Shown here in pieces: positions 40,779 through 50,281 of a stretch of DNA of 64,000 nt. A program made the translations under genes and the position numbers. The stretch covers positions 248,001-312,000 of the forward strand of contig NZ_JAPNTZ010000012.1 in NCBI RefSeq assembly GCF_026626335.1. The letters run 5' to 3'. The notes below the pieces were generated by a model. That model had not been told where the DNA came from. It made no database searches and was given only the letters and a program-made list of their open reading frames with translations. Numbering within the stretch: position 1 is the stretch's first letter; each line of letters opens with the position of its first letter. Source of the DNA: Paractinoplanes pyxinae (GTDB lineage: Bacteria; Actinomycetota; Actinomycetes; Mycobacteriales; Micromonosporaceae).

Positions 40779-43700
40779 CAGCCGCGGTGGCGGCCCGGGC
40801 GGTGGCGACCGGGGCTGCCCAGCAGCGGGACGCCGCCCGCCATCAGCAGGAACCCGCCGACCAGGACGGCGATGCCGCCCGCGGCCACCACGCTGATCAC
40901 GTCGAGGCCGGTCTTGGCCAGCTTGCCGTCGCCGGTGTGGGCCGCGACCTCGTTGACCGTGACGGTGACGATCGCGGTGGCGGTGCCGCCGTGGCCGTCG
41001 CTGATCGTGTACGGGAACGAGTCGACCCCGCCCGCGTACGACTTGTTCGGCGCGTAGGTGACCGTGCCGTCCGGGTTGAGCACCGCCGTGCCGTGCCGCG
41101 GCTTGCCGATCTTCACGACCTTGAGGGCGTCGCCGTTGGCGTCCTTGTCGTTCTTGAGCGGCGCGATCACCACGGAGTCGCCGGCGTCGACCGCGACCGC
41201 GTCGTTCTTGGCCGCCGGAGCGGTGTTCACGCCGGCCACCTTGATGGTGATCGTGCCCTCGGCGACGTTGCCGTCGGCGTCGACCGCCTGGTAGGTGAAG
41301 CTGTCGGTGCCGCTGAAGCCCTTGGCCGCCAGGTAGGTGACCGTGCCGTCGGCGTTCAGCTTGGCCGTGCCGTGCTTGGGCTGGGTGATCGAGCGGACCG
41401 TCACCGGCACGCCGTGCTCGTCGGTGGTGGGCAGCGTGATCTTCACGGCCTTGCCCGGGTGGGCGGTGAGTGCCTTGTCCGGCACCGCGGGCGGCGCGCC
41501 GACGGTGATCGTGACGGTCGTGGTGACGTGGTTCCCGTCGCCGTCGACAGCCGTGTAGCTGAACTTGGCCACGCCGGTGAAGTCGGCCGGCGGCGTGTAC
41601 CTGACCTGGTTGCCGACGATCGTGGCGGTGCCGTGGTCGGGCGTGGTGACCGTGTCCAGCTTGAGGCTGTGGTCCGGGTCCAGGTCGTTGGCCAGCACCG
41701 GCACGGTGACCGGCTTGCGGTACGGCGTGGTCCGCTCGTCCGGCACGGCGACCGCGGCCCCCGAGCTGACGGTGACGGTGACCGTGGCCTGGGCGGTGCC
41801 GCCGTGGCCGTCGCTGATCGTGTACGTGAAGGTGTCGGTCCCGGCGAAGTCGGCCTTCGCCGTGTAGCGGATCTTGCCGCCCACGATGGTCGCCGTGCCG
41901 TGGGCCGGCGTGCCGACGGCGGTCACCGTCAGCGTCTGGCCGGTGTTGGCGTCGGTGTCGTTGGCCAGCACGTCCAGGTCGGCGGACTTGCCCGAGAGCA
42001 CCGCGGCCGCGTCGTCGGCGGCCACCGGGGCGGCGTTGGCCACGGTGACGGTCACCGTGCCGGTGGCGGTGTTGCCGGCGGCGTCGCGCACCACGTAGGT
42101 GAAGGTGTCGGCGCCGCTGAAGCCGGTGGCCGGCAGGTAGCGGACCTTGCCGTCGACGACGGTGGCCTGGCCGTGGGCCGGGGTCGAGACCGAGACCAGG
42201 GTCAGCGCGCCGCCCTCGGGGTCGGTGTCGTTGCCGGTGACCGCGATGTCCACGACCGTGCCGGCCGCCGTGGTGGCGGTGTCGGCGTTGGCGGTGGGCG
42301 CCGCGTCGATGACCACGGTGACCGTGCCGGTGTCGGTGGCCCCGAGGTCGTCGGTGACCACGTAGGTGAAGGTGTCGGTGCCGCCGGTGAGGGCGTTCGG
42401 GCGGTAGCTGAGGGTGCCGTCCGCGTTGCGGGTCAGCGTGCCCTTGGCCGGGGTGCTGAACGTCGAGACGGTCAGCGCCTGGCCGGTGTTCGGGTCGCGG
42501 TCGTTGGCGAGCACGTCGAGGACGGTGGTCAGACCCGGGCGTACGGTGAACCGGTCGTCCACCGCGATCGGGGCGGCATTGCGGACGGTGACCGTGACCA
42601 GCGCCGAGTCGGTCAGACCGTGCGCGTCGCGGATCGAGTAGGTGAACGTGTCGATGCCGAAGAAGCCGGCCCGCGGGGTGTAGGTGACGGTGTCGTCCGC
42701 GGCGAGGACGGCGCTGCCGTTGGCGGGCGCGGTGACCGCGGTGACCTTCAGTGCGTCGCCGTTCAGGTCGGTGTCGTTGCCCAGCGGCGTGATCACGACG
42801 GCGGTGTCGGTGTCGGTGCCGGCCGCGTCGTCGCGGGCCACGGGCGCGGTGTTGACCACGCCGACCGTGACGGTGGCGCCGGCCTGGCCGCCGTGGCCGT
42901 CGTCCACTGTGTAGTGGAACGAGTCGGCGCCCAGGTAGCCCGCGGCCGGGGTGTAGGTGACCTTGCCGTCGGTGCCGACCGTGGCCGTGCCGTGGGCCGG
43001 CGCGACGTCGATGGTGACGGTCAGCGGGTCGTTGTTCGGGTCGCTGTCGTTGGCCAGCACGTCGATGGTGGCGACGGTGCCGCCCGGGACGGTGACCGAG
43101 TCGGGCTGGGTCACGGGGGCGCCGTTGGTGACGACCACGGTGATTTTCTTGGTGTCGGTGCCGCCCTGGCCGTCGTCGACCGTGAAGTCGAAGCTGTCGG
43201 TGCCCGACCAGCCCGGGTTCGGGGTGTAGGTCAGGGTGCCGTCGGCGTTGCGGGCCAGGCTGCCGGCCGTCGGGGTGGTGAAGCCGCTGACGGTCAGCGG
43301 GTCGCCGTTGGGGTCGTTCGATCCGAGCAGGGCGTCGATGCGGACGGCGGTGTTGCAGGCCGTGTGCACGGACTGGTCGGCCGCGGTGGGGGCGGCGTTG
43401 GCCACGGTGACGGTGACGGTCGCGGTGTCCTCGTCGGTGCCGTCGGTTACGACGTACGAGAAAGTGGCCTGGCCCGAGAACCCGGCCGGCGCCTGATAGA
43501 CGACCTTGCCGCCGGCGATCGTCGCGGTGCCCTTGCTGGGCGCGCCGACCGACTTGATCGAGAGGGTGTCGCCGTTGGCGTCGGTGTCGTTGTGCAGCAC
43601 GTCGACGGTGACGCTGCCGCGGTAGGCGACGCCGGCCACGTCGTCGGCCGCGTGCGGCTTGGCGTTGCCGACGATGACCTTGATCTGGCCGGTGGTGCGG

Positions 43701-46129
43701 GCGCCGAGGCTGTCCTCGACGACGTACGTGAAGGTGGCGGTGCCGGTGAAGCCGGCGGCCGGGGTGTAGGTGACCACGTCGCCGGTCAGCGTCGCGCTGC
43801 CCGCGCCGGCCTGGGGCTGGGTGATCGAGTCGACGTGGATCGGGTTGTTGTTGGGGTCGGAGTCGTTGTCCAGCACCGGGATGTCGATGCGGGTGCCCGA
43901 GGGCGTCGAGCGGGTGTCGTCGATCGCCACCGGGGCGGCGTTGGCCGTGGTCACGGTGACGGAGCCGTTGGCGCTGGCGCCGTGGCCGTCCGAGACGACG
44001 TAGCCGAACGAGTCGGCGCCGGTCCAGCCCAGGTCGGGCGTGTAGGTGATCGTGCCGTCGGCCTCGACGACCGCGTGGCCGTGCGTGGGCTGGGTGCCCA
44101 GGGTGACGACGAGGTCGGTGCGGGCGTCGTCGGGGTCGCTGTCGTTCGCGCGTACGTCGATCGAGACCGGCACGCCGTTGGTGGTGCTCGCGGTGTCGGC
44201 TCCGGCGGTGGGCGCGGCGTTGACCCGCAGCGCCGCCGAGGCGGTGTTGTTGGCGGCGACCGCGTCCGAGCCGGCGCCCGAGACCTTGGCCGAGGCGACG
44301 GCGCTGGGGTCGGCCGACGAGCCGGCCGAGGCCGGGATGACGAAGGTGGCCTGGCTGCCGGCCAGCAGGGCGCCGGCCGAGCAGGTGACGACCGGGGCCG
44401 CGAGCGAGCAACCCGACGGCAGCGGGCCGGCGGTGATGCCGGTGGGCAGGGTCAGCTCGGCCTTGGCCGCCGGCTCCAGGTCGGTGCCGTTGTTGGTGAC
44501 CACGACGGTGTAGGTGACGGCGTTGGGCGAGGTGGCACGCTGCACCGCGGTCGGCGAGACGCTGACCGCGACCGAGAGGTCGGCCTTGGGCTGCTGCACG
44601 GTCATCCCGTTGCTGCCCGGGGTGCCGTTGATCATCATGTGGGTGAACTGGGCCTCGTAGGTCGAGTTGGCCACGTTGGTGATCGTGTAGCCGGCCGGGG
44701 TGTCGGTGTCGACCCGGACCCGGAACGTGACGTACGAGGTGTCGTTGTGGGCCAGCGTGCCGCCGGAGGTGCCGTTGGGCGACGAGCCGACGCCGAAGGT
44801 GGCCGTGCCGCCCGCGAACTGCGCGGTGTCGTCGCCGGAAGCGTCGGTCTTGGCCGTGCCCTCGACCTTGAGCGAGCCCGGGATGTAGGTGGTGTGCGTC
44901 GGGATCGCGTTGGACAGCACGGTGTTGAGCGCGACGTCGGTGCCCTCGTTCTTGACCGCGATCTTGTACTCGATCACGTCGCCCGGCAGCAGGTCGCCGC
45001 CGTCGACGTCGGTGCCGGTCACGGTCGAGACCACGTCGGGCGCGAACAGGTCGGTGGTGAAGGTGACCACGCCGGGGTAGAAGGTCTCGCCGCCGGTGGT
45101 CAGGGTCAGCTGGGCGCTGTGCGCGCTGTTGAGCAGCTTGCCGCTCGCGTCGAACTGGTCGATGTCGACGCCCATCAGGTTGTTCTTGCCCGGCGAGCGC
45201 CCGCTGTTGAGCTGCGTGCCGGCCTCGCTGACGGTGCTGTTGAAGAAGTTGTCCTGCGGGTTCACGGCGTCCGACATCTTCTGGGTGTCGAGCGTGAGGG
45301 TGTCGCCGGTCAGGCCCAGGTCACCCTCGTAGACGACGGTGCCGATGCTGGCGTGCACGGTGCCGCTCTGCGGGGTCTCGAAGCCGCTGACCGGGATCAC
45401 GACGCTGGTGTCGCTGCTGCTGACGACGCCGAAGCCGTCGAAGATGCGCAGGCTGTGCATCGGCTCGGCCGAGTTCTGGTACGCGATGGCCAGCGCCCAG
45501 CCGGCGTAGCGGTCCTTGCCCGTGCCGGCCTGGATGTCGGCCACGCTGTAGACGCCGTTGCCCGCACCCGAAACCAGCGCGGTCACGTCGGCGAAGCCCT
45601 GGTAGGCCGAGTTCGTGGTGTTGGTGAACACCTTCGAGGCGGTCACCGGCTGCCAGGCCGCGACGGGCGTACGGAACTTGACCGTGCCCTTGTCGGCGGC
45701 GCTCCTGGCGACGGCGCCGCTGCCACCGGCCGACGTGTCCGCGCTCCAGTAGAGGCCGGCGAACAGCACCTTGCTGCCGGCCGGCATCGCGATGGTCGCG
45801 GTGCTGTCGTTGAACGTGGCCGCGTCGTTGTCCGCGTCCGCGTACTCCATGACGTAGTTGTTGTTGTTCAGCGACGCGGTGGTGCCGGTCACCGTGCCGT
45901 CCTGGCCGGCCGAGCAGCCGGTCGCCGCGGCCGGGCACACCATGTTGGTGTTGCCGCGCAGCAGGATCGAGCCGTTCACGTTGGCCTCGAAGCGCGAGCC
46001 GAACGCGGTGGTGAGCGCGGCATCGGCCCGGTTGCCGAGCAGCGTGATCGTCGCGGTCAGGGCGACGGCGATCACCACCACCAGGATCAACGTTCGATAG
46101 GCCTTGGAGCGCAGAACGGCTCGGTGCAT
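40778..46129 (-). CDS. giant cell-wall-anchored protein: DUF11-like domains, 12 tandem Ig/cadherin-like repeats, LAKTG sorting signal
   Basis: 1783 residues, the longest gene here. N-terminal signal/anchor helix (residues 12-32). Residues ~36-365 form a secreted domain of unknown type. Two DUF11-like modules follow (~365-490 and ~515-635: NEGTDVALNTVLSNAIPTHT; VTNNGTDLEPAAKAELTLP). Twelve ~90-residue repeats then run ~637-1728, each opening with N-x-A-P-x-A-x-x-D and containing DVLANDxDPN and DxFTYxVxDGHG (tandem-95/Big_9 type, often Ca2+-dependent adhesins). The C-terminus has LAKTG at 1737-1741, a hydrophobic segment and a basic tail (GRHRPGRHRG), a sortase signal of the LAXTG class-E type. 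Likely role: surface adhesion or matrix. ATG 46129 follows GGGGACC. Confidence 0.88.
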   Translation of the reverse strand: MHRAVLRSKAYRTLILVVVIAVALTATITLLGNRADAALTTAFGSRFEANVNGSILLRGNTNMVCPAAATGCSAGQDGTVTGTTASLNNNNYVMEYADADNDAATFNDSTATIAMPAGSKVLFAGLYWSADTSAGGSGAVARSAADKGTVKFRTPVAAWQPVTASKVFTNTTNSAYQGFADVTALVSGAGNGVYSVADIQAGTGKDRYAGWALAIAYQNSAEPMHSLRIFDGFGVVSSSDTSVVIPVSGFETPQSGTVHASIGTVVYEGDLGLTGDTLTLDTQKMSDAVNPQDNFFNSTVSEAGTQLNSGRSPGKNNLMGVDIDQFDASGKLLNSAHSAQLTLTTGGETFYPGVVTFTTDLFAPDVVSTVTGTDVDGGDLLPGDVIEYKIAVKNEGTDVALNTVLSNAIPTHTTYIPGSLKVEGTAKTDASGDDTAQFAGGTATFGVGSSPNGTSGGTLAHNDTSYVTFRVRVDTDTPAGYTITNVANSTYEAQFTHMMINGTPGSNGMTVQQPKADLSVAVSVSPTAVQRATSPNAVTYTVVVTNNGTDLEPAAKAELTLPTGITAGPLPSGCSLAAPVVTCSAGALLAGSQATFVIPASAGSSADPSAVASAKVSGAGSDAVAANNTASAALRVNAAPTAGADTASTTNGVPVSIDVRANDSDPDDARTDLVVTLGTQPTHGHAVVEADGTITYTPDLGWTGADSFGYVVSDGHGASANGSVTVTTANAAPVAIDDTRSTPSGTRIDIPVLDNDSDPNNNPIHVDSITQPQAGAGSATLTGDVVTYTPAAGFTGTATFTYVVEDSLGARTTGQIKVIVGNAKPHAADDVAGVAYRGSVTVDVLHNDTDANGDTLSIKSVGAPSKGTATIAGGKVVYQAPAGFSGQATFSYVVTDGTDEDTATVTVTVANAAPTAADQSVHTACNTAVRIDALLGSNDPNGDPLTVSGFTTPTAGSLARNADGTLTYTPNPGWSGTDSFDFTVDDGQGGTDTKKITVVVTNGAPVTQPDSVTVPGGTVATIDVLANDSDPNNDPLTVTIDVAPAHGTATVGTDGKVTYTPAAGYLGADSFHYTVDDGHGGQAGATVTVGVVNTAPVARDDAAGTDTDTAVVITPLGNDTDLNGDALKVTAVTAPANGSAVLAADDTVTYTPRAGFFGIDTFTYSIRDAHGLTDSALVTVTVRNAAPIAVDDRFTVRPGLTTVLDVLANDRDPNTGQALTVSTFSTPAKGTLTRNADGTLSYRPNALTGGTDTFTYVVTDDLGATDTGTVTVVIDAAPTANADTATTAAGTVVDIAVTGNDTDPEGGALTLVSVSTPAHGQATVVDGKVRYLPATGFSGADTFTYVVRDAAGNTATGTVTVTVANAAPVAADDAAAVLSGKSADLDVLANDTDANTGQTLTVTAVGTPAHGTATIVGGKIRYTAKADFAGTDTFTYTISDGHGGTAQATVTVTVSSGAAVAVPDERTTPYRKPVTVPVLANDLDPDHSLKLDTVTTPDHGTATIVGNQVRYTPPADFTGVAKFSYTAVDGDGNHVTTTVTITVGAPPAVPDKALTAHPGKAVKITLPTTDEHGVPVTVRSITQPKHGTAKLNADGTVTYLAAKGFSGTDSFTYQAVDADGNVAEGTITIKVAGVNTAPAAKNDAVAVDAGDSVVIAPLKNDKDANGDALKVVKIGKPRHGTAVLNPDGTVTYAPNKSYAGGVDSFPYTISDGHGGTATAIVTVTVNEVAAHTGDGKLAKTGLDVISVVAAGGIAVLVGGFLLMAGGVPLLGSPGRHRPGRHRG
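40940..44221 (-). repeat. twelve degenerate ~270-bp tandem domain repeats inside the surface protein gene
   Basis: The repeats are recognisable at protein level (N-x-A-P ... DVLANDxDPN ... Y-V-V-x-D-G-H-G) but diverged at DNA level, so they are old duplications rather than a recent expansion. Repeats 4, 10 and 11 deviate most: 4 reads SNDPNGD, 10 VLANDLDPDHS, and 11 has lost the ND pair. Confidence 0.75.
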
Positions 46130-46253
46130 GAAGGTCCCCGTCGTCTCGCTGAAGGGCCCCGACTCCGGTGGTCAAGGCATTGAGAACGACGCTAGGAACC
46201 GCGAAGAGCGGAACGGTTGCAGCGGCGAGCGAGTTCGGGAGCGGCGCGAGCGC

Positions 46254-46259
46254 TACCGT
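46254..46259 (+). promoter_or_regulatory. putative -10 box TACCGT for leaderless glpD
   Basis: TANNNT hexamer ending 7 bases before GTG 46267; no Shine-Dalgarno sequence. Confidence 0.45.
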
Positions 46260-46266
46260 GGGACTC

Positions 46267-48063
46267 GTGCGCGAACCATTCGTCTCCCGCTACGCGGCCG
46301 GCCGTCTGTCCCCGATCCGGCGCGTGGCCGACCTCCGGCGCCTGCGTGACGAGCAGTTCGACGTGCTGGTCATCGGCGGCGGCGTCACCGGCGCCGGGGC
46401 CGCCCTGGACGCGGCCTCCCGCGGGCTCAAGGTGGCGCTGGTCGAGGCCCGTGATCTCGCGGCCGGCACCTCCAGCCGCTCCAGCAAGCTGATCCACGGC
46501 GGTCTGCGCTATCTGGAACAGCTCGAGCTGCACCTGGTGCACGAGGCGCTGACCGAACGCGGGCTGCTCTCGACCCGGCTGGCGCCGCATCTCGTCCGGC
46601 CGGTGCCGATCCTGGTGCCGCTGCCGGCCGGCAACCCGGCGGTGCGGGTGGGGCGCCGGGCCTACTACGGGCTGGGCGTGGCGGCGTACGACGTGTTCGC
46701 CGGCGTTTTCGGCCCCGGGCGCGGCATGCCGCTGCACCGGCACCTCAGCCGTGACGGCGCCCGCCACATCTTCCCCAGCCTGCGGGCCGACACGGTCAGC
46801 GGCGCCATCCGCTACTACGACGGCCAGGTCGACGACGCCCGCCTGGTGGTCAACCTGGCCCGGACGGCGGCCAGCCTGGGCGCGGCCGTGGTCACCAGCG
46901 CCCGCGTGGTCGGCTTCGTGCGCGAAGCCCGCGAGGTGGTCGGCGTCCGCGTCCGCGACCTGGAATCGCCCGACTCGCCGGAATTCGAGGTCCGGGCCCG
47001 TACGGTCGTGGCCGCCACCGGCGTGTGGAGCGACGACATGTCGCAGATGCTGCGCGACGTCGGCGTCCGCCCCGGGCTGCGGGTCCGCGCGTCCAAGGGC
47101 GTCCACCTGGTCGTGCCGCGCTCGGCGATCACCGGCGAGGCCGGGCTGATCCTGCGCACGCCCACGTCGGTGCTCTTCGTGATCCCGTGGGGCGGCCATT
47201 GGATCATCGGCACCACCGACACCGACTGGAAGCTCGACCGCTCGCACCCGGCCGCCTCGGCGCGCGACATCCGCTACCTGCTCGACCAGGTCAACACCGT
47301 GCTCGACCGGCCGCTGACGACCGACGACATCGAGGGTGTGTACGCGGGTCTGCGGCCGCTGCTCTCCGGTGAGGCCGACTCGACCTCCAAGCTGTCGCGC
47401 GAGCACGCGGTGGTCGAGCCGATGTTGGGGCTGTTGCTGGTGGCCGGCGGCAAATACACGACCTACCGGGTGATGGCGGCCGACGTCATCGACCGGGCGG
47501 TGCGTCGACTGGGCGTGGAGAGGCCGTCCCGTACGGCCGACCTGCCGCTGCTCGGAGCCGACGGGTACGCGGCGGCCTGGCGCGACCGGCAGGACACGGC
47601 CCGCCGGCACGGAGTGACGACCGGGGTGATCGAGCACCTGCTCGAGCGCTACGGCACGCTGGCGGTGCATCTGCTGGCCATGATCAAGGCCGACCCGGCC
47701 CTGGCCGCTCCGCTGGCCGGGGCGCCGGAATACCTGGCGGCCGAGGTGGCGTACGCGGCCCTGGCCGAAGGCGCCTTGCACCTCGAAGACGTGCTGACCC
47801 GGCGTCTGCGAATCTCGATCGAGACGGCCCACCGGGGCAGCGAGTCGGTGGCGCACGCGGCGCAAGTGATGGGTGAGGCGCTGGGCTGGGACGACGCGGT
47901 GCGCGAGCGCGAGATCGAGCACTACGTGGCCCGGGTGACGGCCGAACGGCAGAGCCAGACGATGGACGACGACGTGGCGGCCGATGCAGCCCGGCTGGGG
48001 GCGGCCGACGTGCGCGGCTACGCCGCCGACCGGGGGATCGACCTGCTGCAAGTCGACCTTTGA
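46267..48063 (+). CDS. glpD: FAD-dependent glycerol-3-phosphate dehydrogenase
   Basis: Membrane-associated flavoenzyme oxidising sn-glycerol-3-phosphate to dihydroxyacetone phosphate and passing electrons to quinone. 598 residues. FAD Rossmann motif VLVIGGGVTGAGAALDAASRG at ~27-47, the GlpD signature GTSSRSSKLIHGGLRYLEQ, substrate-binding PWGGHWIIGTTDTDW and the C-terminal DAO_C domain (EVAYAALAEGALHLEDVLTRRLRI). The GTG at 46267 is chosen because REPFVSRYAAGRLSPIRRV precedes the FAD motif by the usual distance and TACCGT sits at leaderless spacing; the longer reading from 46168 is unlikely. No glycerol kinase or facilitator is adjacent. Overlaps the next small gene by 4 bases. Confidence 0.92.
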   Translation: MREPFVSRYAAGRLSPIRRVADLRRLRDEQFDVLVIGGGVTGAGAALDAASRGLKVALVEARDLAAGTSSRSSKLIHGGLRYLEQLELHLVHEALTERGLLSTRLAPHLVRPVPILVPLPAGNPAVRVGRRAYYGLGVAAYDVFAGVFGPGRGMPLHRHLSRDGARHIFPSLRADTVSGAIRYYDGQVDDARLVVNLARTAASLGAAVVTSARVVGFVREAREVVGVRVRDLESPDSPEFEVRARTVVAATGVWSDDMSQMLRDVGVRPGLRVRASKGVHLVVPRSAITGEAGLILRTPTSVLFVIPWGGHWIIGTTDTDWKLDRSHPAASARDIRYLLDQVNTVLDRPLTTDDIEGVYAGLRPLLSGEADSTSKLSREHAVVEPMLGLLLVAGGKYTTYRVMAADVIDRAVRRLGVERPSRTADLPLLGADGYAAAWRDRQDTARRHGVTTGVIEHLLERYGTLAVHLLAMIKADPALAAPLAGAPEYLAAEVAYAALAEGALHLEDVLTRRLRISIETAHRGSESVAHAAQVMGEALGWDDAVREREIEHYVARVTAERQSQTMDDDVAADAARLGAADVRGYAADRGIDLLQVDL

Positions 48064-48323
48064 TCCTCGTCGACGAGCCGCTGTGGCCGGCCCGGGGCCG
48101 CCTGTGGTCACATCTGGTCAGCGATTCCAGCTACGAAGAGCTGCACGTCTTCGCCGAGATGCTGGGCGCCCCGCGCCGGGCCTTCGACCGCGACCACTAC
48201 GACATTCCGGACATGCGCTTCCGGAGCGCGTTGTGGCTGGGGGCGACGCTGCTGCCGTCCCGCGAGCTGGCTGCGCGTCTGCGAGCAGCCGGCCTGCGCC
48301 GCCCCAAACACCTCAACCGTTGA
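48060..48323 (+). CDS. DUF4031 domain protein
   Basis: 87 residues. ILVDEPLWPARGRLWSHLVSDSSYEELHVFA...RAFDRDHYDIP matches the short DUF4031 family (V-D-x-P-x-W-P-x-x-G-x-x-W-x-H-L). Function unknown. The start is a TTG overlapping the glpD stop (TTGA), chosen because the family begins two to four residues before the V-D-x-P motif. Translational coupling to glpD is likely. Its end lies 10 bases into the convergent HD-hydrolase gene. Confidence 0.7.
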   Translation: MILVDEPLWPARGRLWSHLVSDSSYEELHVFAEMLGAPRRAFDRDHYDIPDMRFRSALWLGATLLPSRELAARLRAAGLRRPKHLNR

Positions 48324-48945
48324 GTTCGCGTTCCAGGTTGGCCCGGGCCTTGGCCTCCCACTGCTCACGCAGGGGCGGCAGCCGGTAGATCGACGGCAGC
48401 TCGAGCAGCGCCTTGAGCACCTGCGCGCGGCCGGCCTTGAAATCGTCGTCGGGCACATGGGCGTACTCGCGCCGGATGGCCGCCGTGTAGGCCGCATAGG
48501 CCTCGTCGTCGCCCGCCAGCACGGCCAGATCGGCGTCGCAGAGAAGTTCGCCGTCCGGGTCGTCCTCCTCGGTGGCGTGCCCCGCCGTCAGCCCGACCAG
48601 CCGAGCCACTTCGGCCGCCGTCTCATCCGGTACGCCCAGCGTGACCAGCAGGCCCTCGGCGAACTCGGCGCTGTCCCGCTCATTGGCGTCCCCGAGCGCG
48701 CGCGGGTCGTAGACGGCGTCGTGCATCCAGGCCGCCAGCCGCACCCGCTCCGGGTGAGGAGCCAGCTCGGCGAACCGATCAACCACATCGAGCACGGCGG
48801 TCAGGTGCGCCACGGTGTGGTACTGCCGCTGCGGCTCGGACCAGCGCCCGATCAGATAGCCACCGGCGGCCTCAAGATCCCCGTCGGGCGCCGTGGCCCC
48901 CGCCGCCCGGACAGCCTCACGGAACCGGCCCACAAGATTCTCCAC
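48313..48945 (-). CDS. predicted HD-domain metal-dependent phosphohydrolase
   Basis: 210 residues. HD-type metal ligands are visible: His43/His47 in QYHTVAHL, His75-Asp76 in AAWMHDAVYD, His123 in TAGHA and Asp137/Asp139 in LLCDADLAVL, the pattern of the conserved bacterial family described as predicted metal-dependent HD phosphohydrolases. The substrate (nucleotide or other phosphate ester) is unknown. GTG 48945 (ENLVGRFREAV) is chosen over longer readings from 49104, whose N-terminal residues look non-coding and would overlap the promoter of the divergent gene. CAGGAT sits 6 bases upstream, close to a leaderless -10. Confidence 0.75.
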   Translation of the reverse strand: MENLVGRFREAVRAAGATAPDGDLEAAGGYLIGRWSEPQRQYHTVAHLTAVLDVVDRFAELAPHPERVRLAAWMHDAVYDPRALGDANERDSAEFAEGLLVTLGVPDETAAEVARLVGLTAGHATEEDDPDGELLCDADLAVLAGDDEAYAAYTAAIRREYAHVPDDDFKAGRAQVLKALLELPSIYRLPPLREQWEAKARANLERELNG

Positions 48946-49088
48946 GCGCCAATCCTGACACCCCGCCGGATTACTGCTCCTAGCCAGCCCACCCGCCCGG
49001 GGTGCGGTCAACTTACATTTTTCGTCAAGCCGGTGAAGCCAGTTGTCCACAGGCGCTCGGTTGGTGTCTGTAGGGACAGTTGAGGACC

Positions 49089-49094
49089 TAGGGT
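49089..49094 (+). promoter_or_regulatory. putative -10 box TAGGGT for leaderless FUSC gene
   Basis: TANNNT hexamer ending 8 bases before ATG 49103; decides this start over the longer reading from 49043. Confidence 0.45.
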
Positions 49095-49102
49095 TTGAGG
49101 TC

Positions 49103-50281
49103 ATGACCGAGGTCGCACGGCAGGGGCGGGTCGCTCGGGCCGGGGTTCGAGCCAGAACCGGCGTACGTGAGGGGCTGAAACGGGCCCGTCACGGGCTGGC
49201 GCTCGCCGTGCAGGCGGGGCTGGCGGCCGGGATCGCCTGGTTCCTGGCGCACGACGTATTCGGGCGGCCGTCGCCGTTCTTCGCGCCGATCGCGGCCGTG
49301 ATCACGCTGGCCTCTTCGGTCGGGCAGCGGGCCCGTCGCACGGCCGAGCTGGTGCTCGGGGTGGCCATCGGCATCGGCATCGGGGACGCGCTCATCCTGC
49401 TCATCGGCAGCGGTCCGTGGCAGATCGGGCTGATCGTGCTGCTTGCGGTGGTCGTCGCGACGGCTGTCGGCGGCGGTACGCCGTTGGTCGTGCAGTCGGC
49501 CTCGTCGGCCGTCCTGGTCGCCACGCTCACTTCGAGTACGGGCCTGCCCTGGACGCGGTTCTTCGACGCCCTCGTCGGCGGTGGCGTCGGGCTGGCCGTG
49601 ATGACGGTGCTCCTGCCGCTCAACCCGCTCAACGTCGTACGCCGGGCGGCCGACCCGGCGCTGCGGGCCCTGGCCGACGGGCTGCACGAGATCGGCACGG
49701 GCATGGCCGAGCGCAACCGCGACACGATCGGCGACGCGCTGAGCCACCTGCGCGGGGCGGAGACGTCGTTCGCCGCGTTCTCGGCCGCTGTCAGCGCCGC
49801 CCGCGAGAACGTCGCCTTCGCGCCGGCCCGCTGGCGCAGCCGGGGAGCGCTCGCCCTCTACGTCGACGGGGCCAACCACATCACGTACGCGTTGAGGAAC
49901 TGCCGCGTGATGAGCCGGCGGGCCGACACCGCGCTCGGCGACGACGAACCGATCCCCGAGGTGCTGGCCGTCTCGGTCGGCCTGCTGGGCGACGCGGTCG
50001 AGCTGTTGCGCCAGGAGTGGGCCAAGGGCGTCGAGCCGGTGGCCGCCAGGGAAAGGGCCCTGCGCGCCGCGGCCGAGTGCGGCCAGGCGTACGAGGAGGG
50101 CGTCGGCTTCTCGGGCGGTGTCATCGTCGCCCAGGTACGCACGGCAGCCACCGACATCCTGCGGGCCAGCGGCGTCGACTACGCCGAGGCGCCGCGCCTG
50201 GTCCGCCGAGCTGTCGGCCGCCCCCACTCCAGCCGCCGCCGGCCGTCGTCCCGCTCCGCCTTGGGCCACCCACCGACCTGA
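49103..50281 (+). CDS. FUSC/aromatic acid exporter-like membrane protein
   Basis: 392 residues. The N-terminal half holds about five or six membrane helices with the FUSC-type start GLALAVQAGLAAGIAWFLAHDVFGRPSPFFAPIAAVITL and the LVLGVAIGIGIGDALILLIG segment. The C-terminal ~200 residues are cytoplasmic and helical (ALRALADGLHEIGTGMAERNRDTIGDAL). The family includes AaeB/YccS-type putative efflux proteins and ALMT-related channels; the substrate is unknown. ATG 49103 is selected by the TAGGGT leaderless promoter. Confidence 0.8.
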   Translation: MTEVARQGRVARAGVRARTGVREGLKRARHGLALAVQAGLAAGIAWFLAHDVFGRPSPFFAPIAAVITLASSVGQRARRTAELVLGVAIGIGIGDALILLIGSGPWQIGLIVLLAVVVATAVGGGTPLVVQSASSAVLVATLTSSTGLPWTRFFDALVGGGVGLAVMTVLLPLNPLNVVRRAADPALRALADGLHEIGTGMAERNRDTIGDALSHLRGAETSFAAFSAAVSAARENVAFAPARWRSRGALALYVDGANHITYALRNCRVMSRRADTALGDDEPIPEVLAVSVGLLGDAVELLRQEWAKGVEPVAARERALRAAAECGQAYEEGVGFSGGVIVAQVRTAATDILRASGVDYAEAPRLVRRAVGRPHSSRRRPSSRSALGHPPT

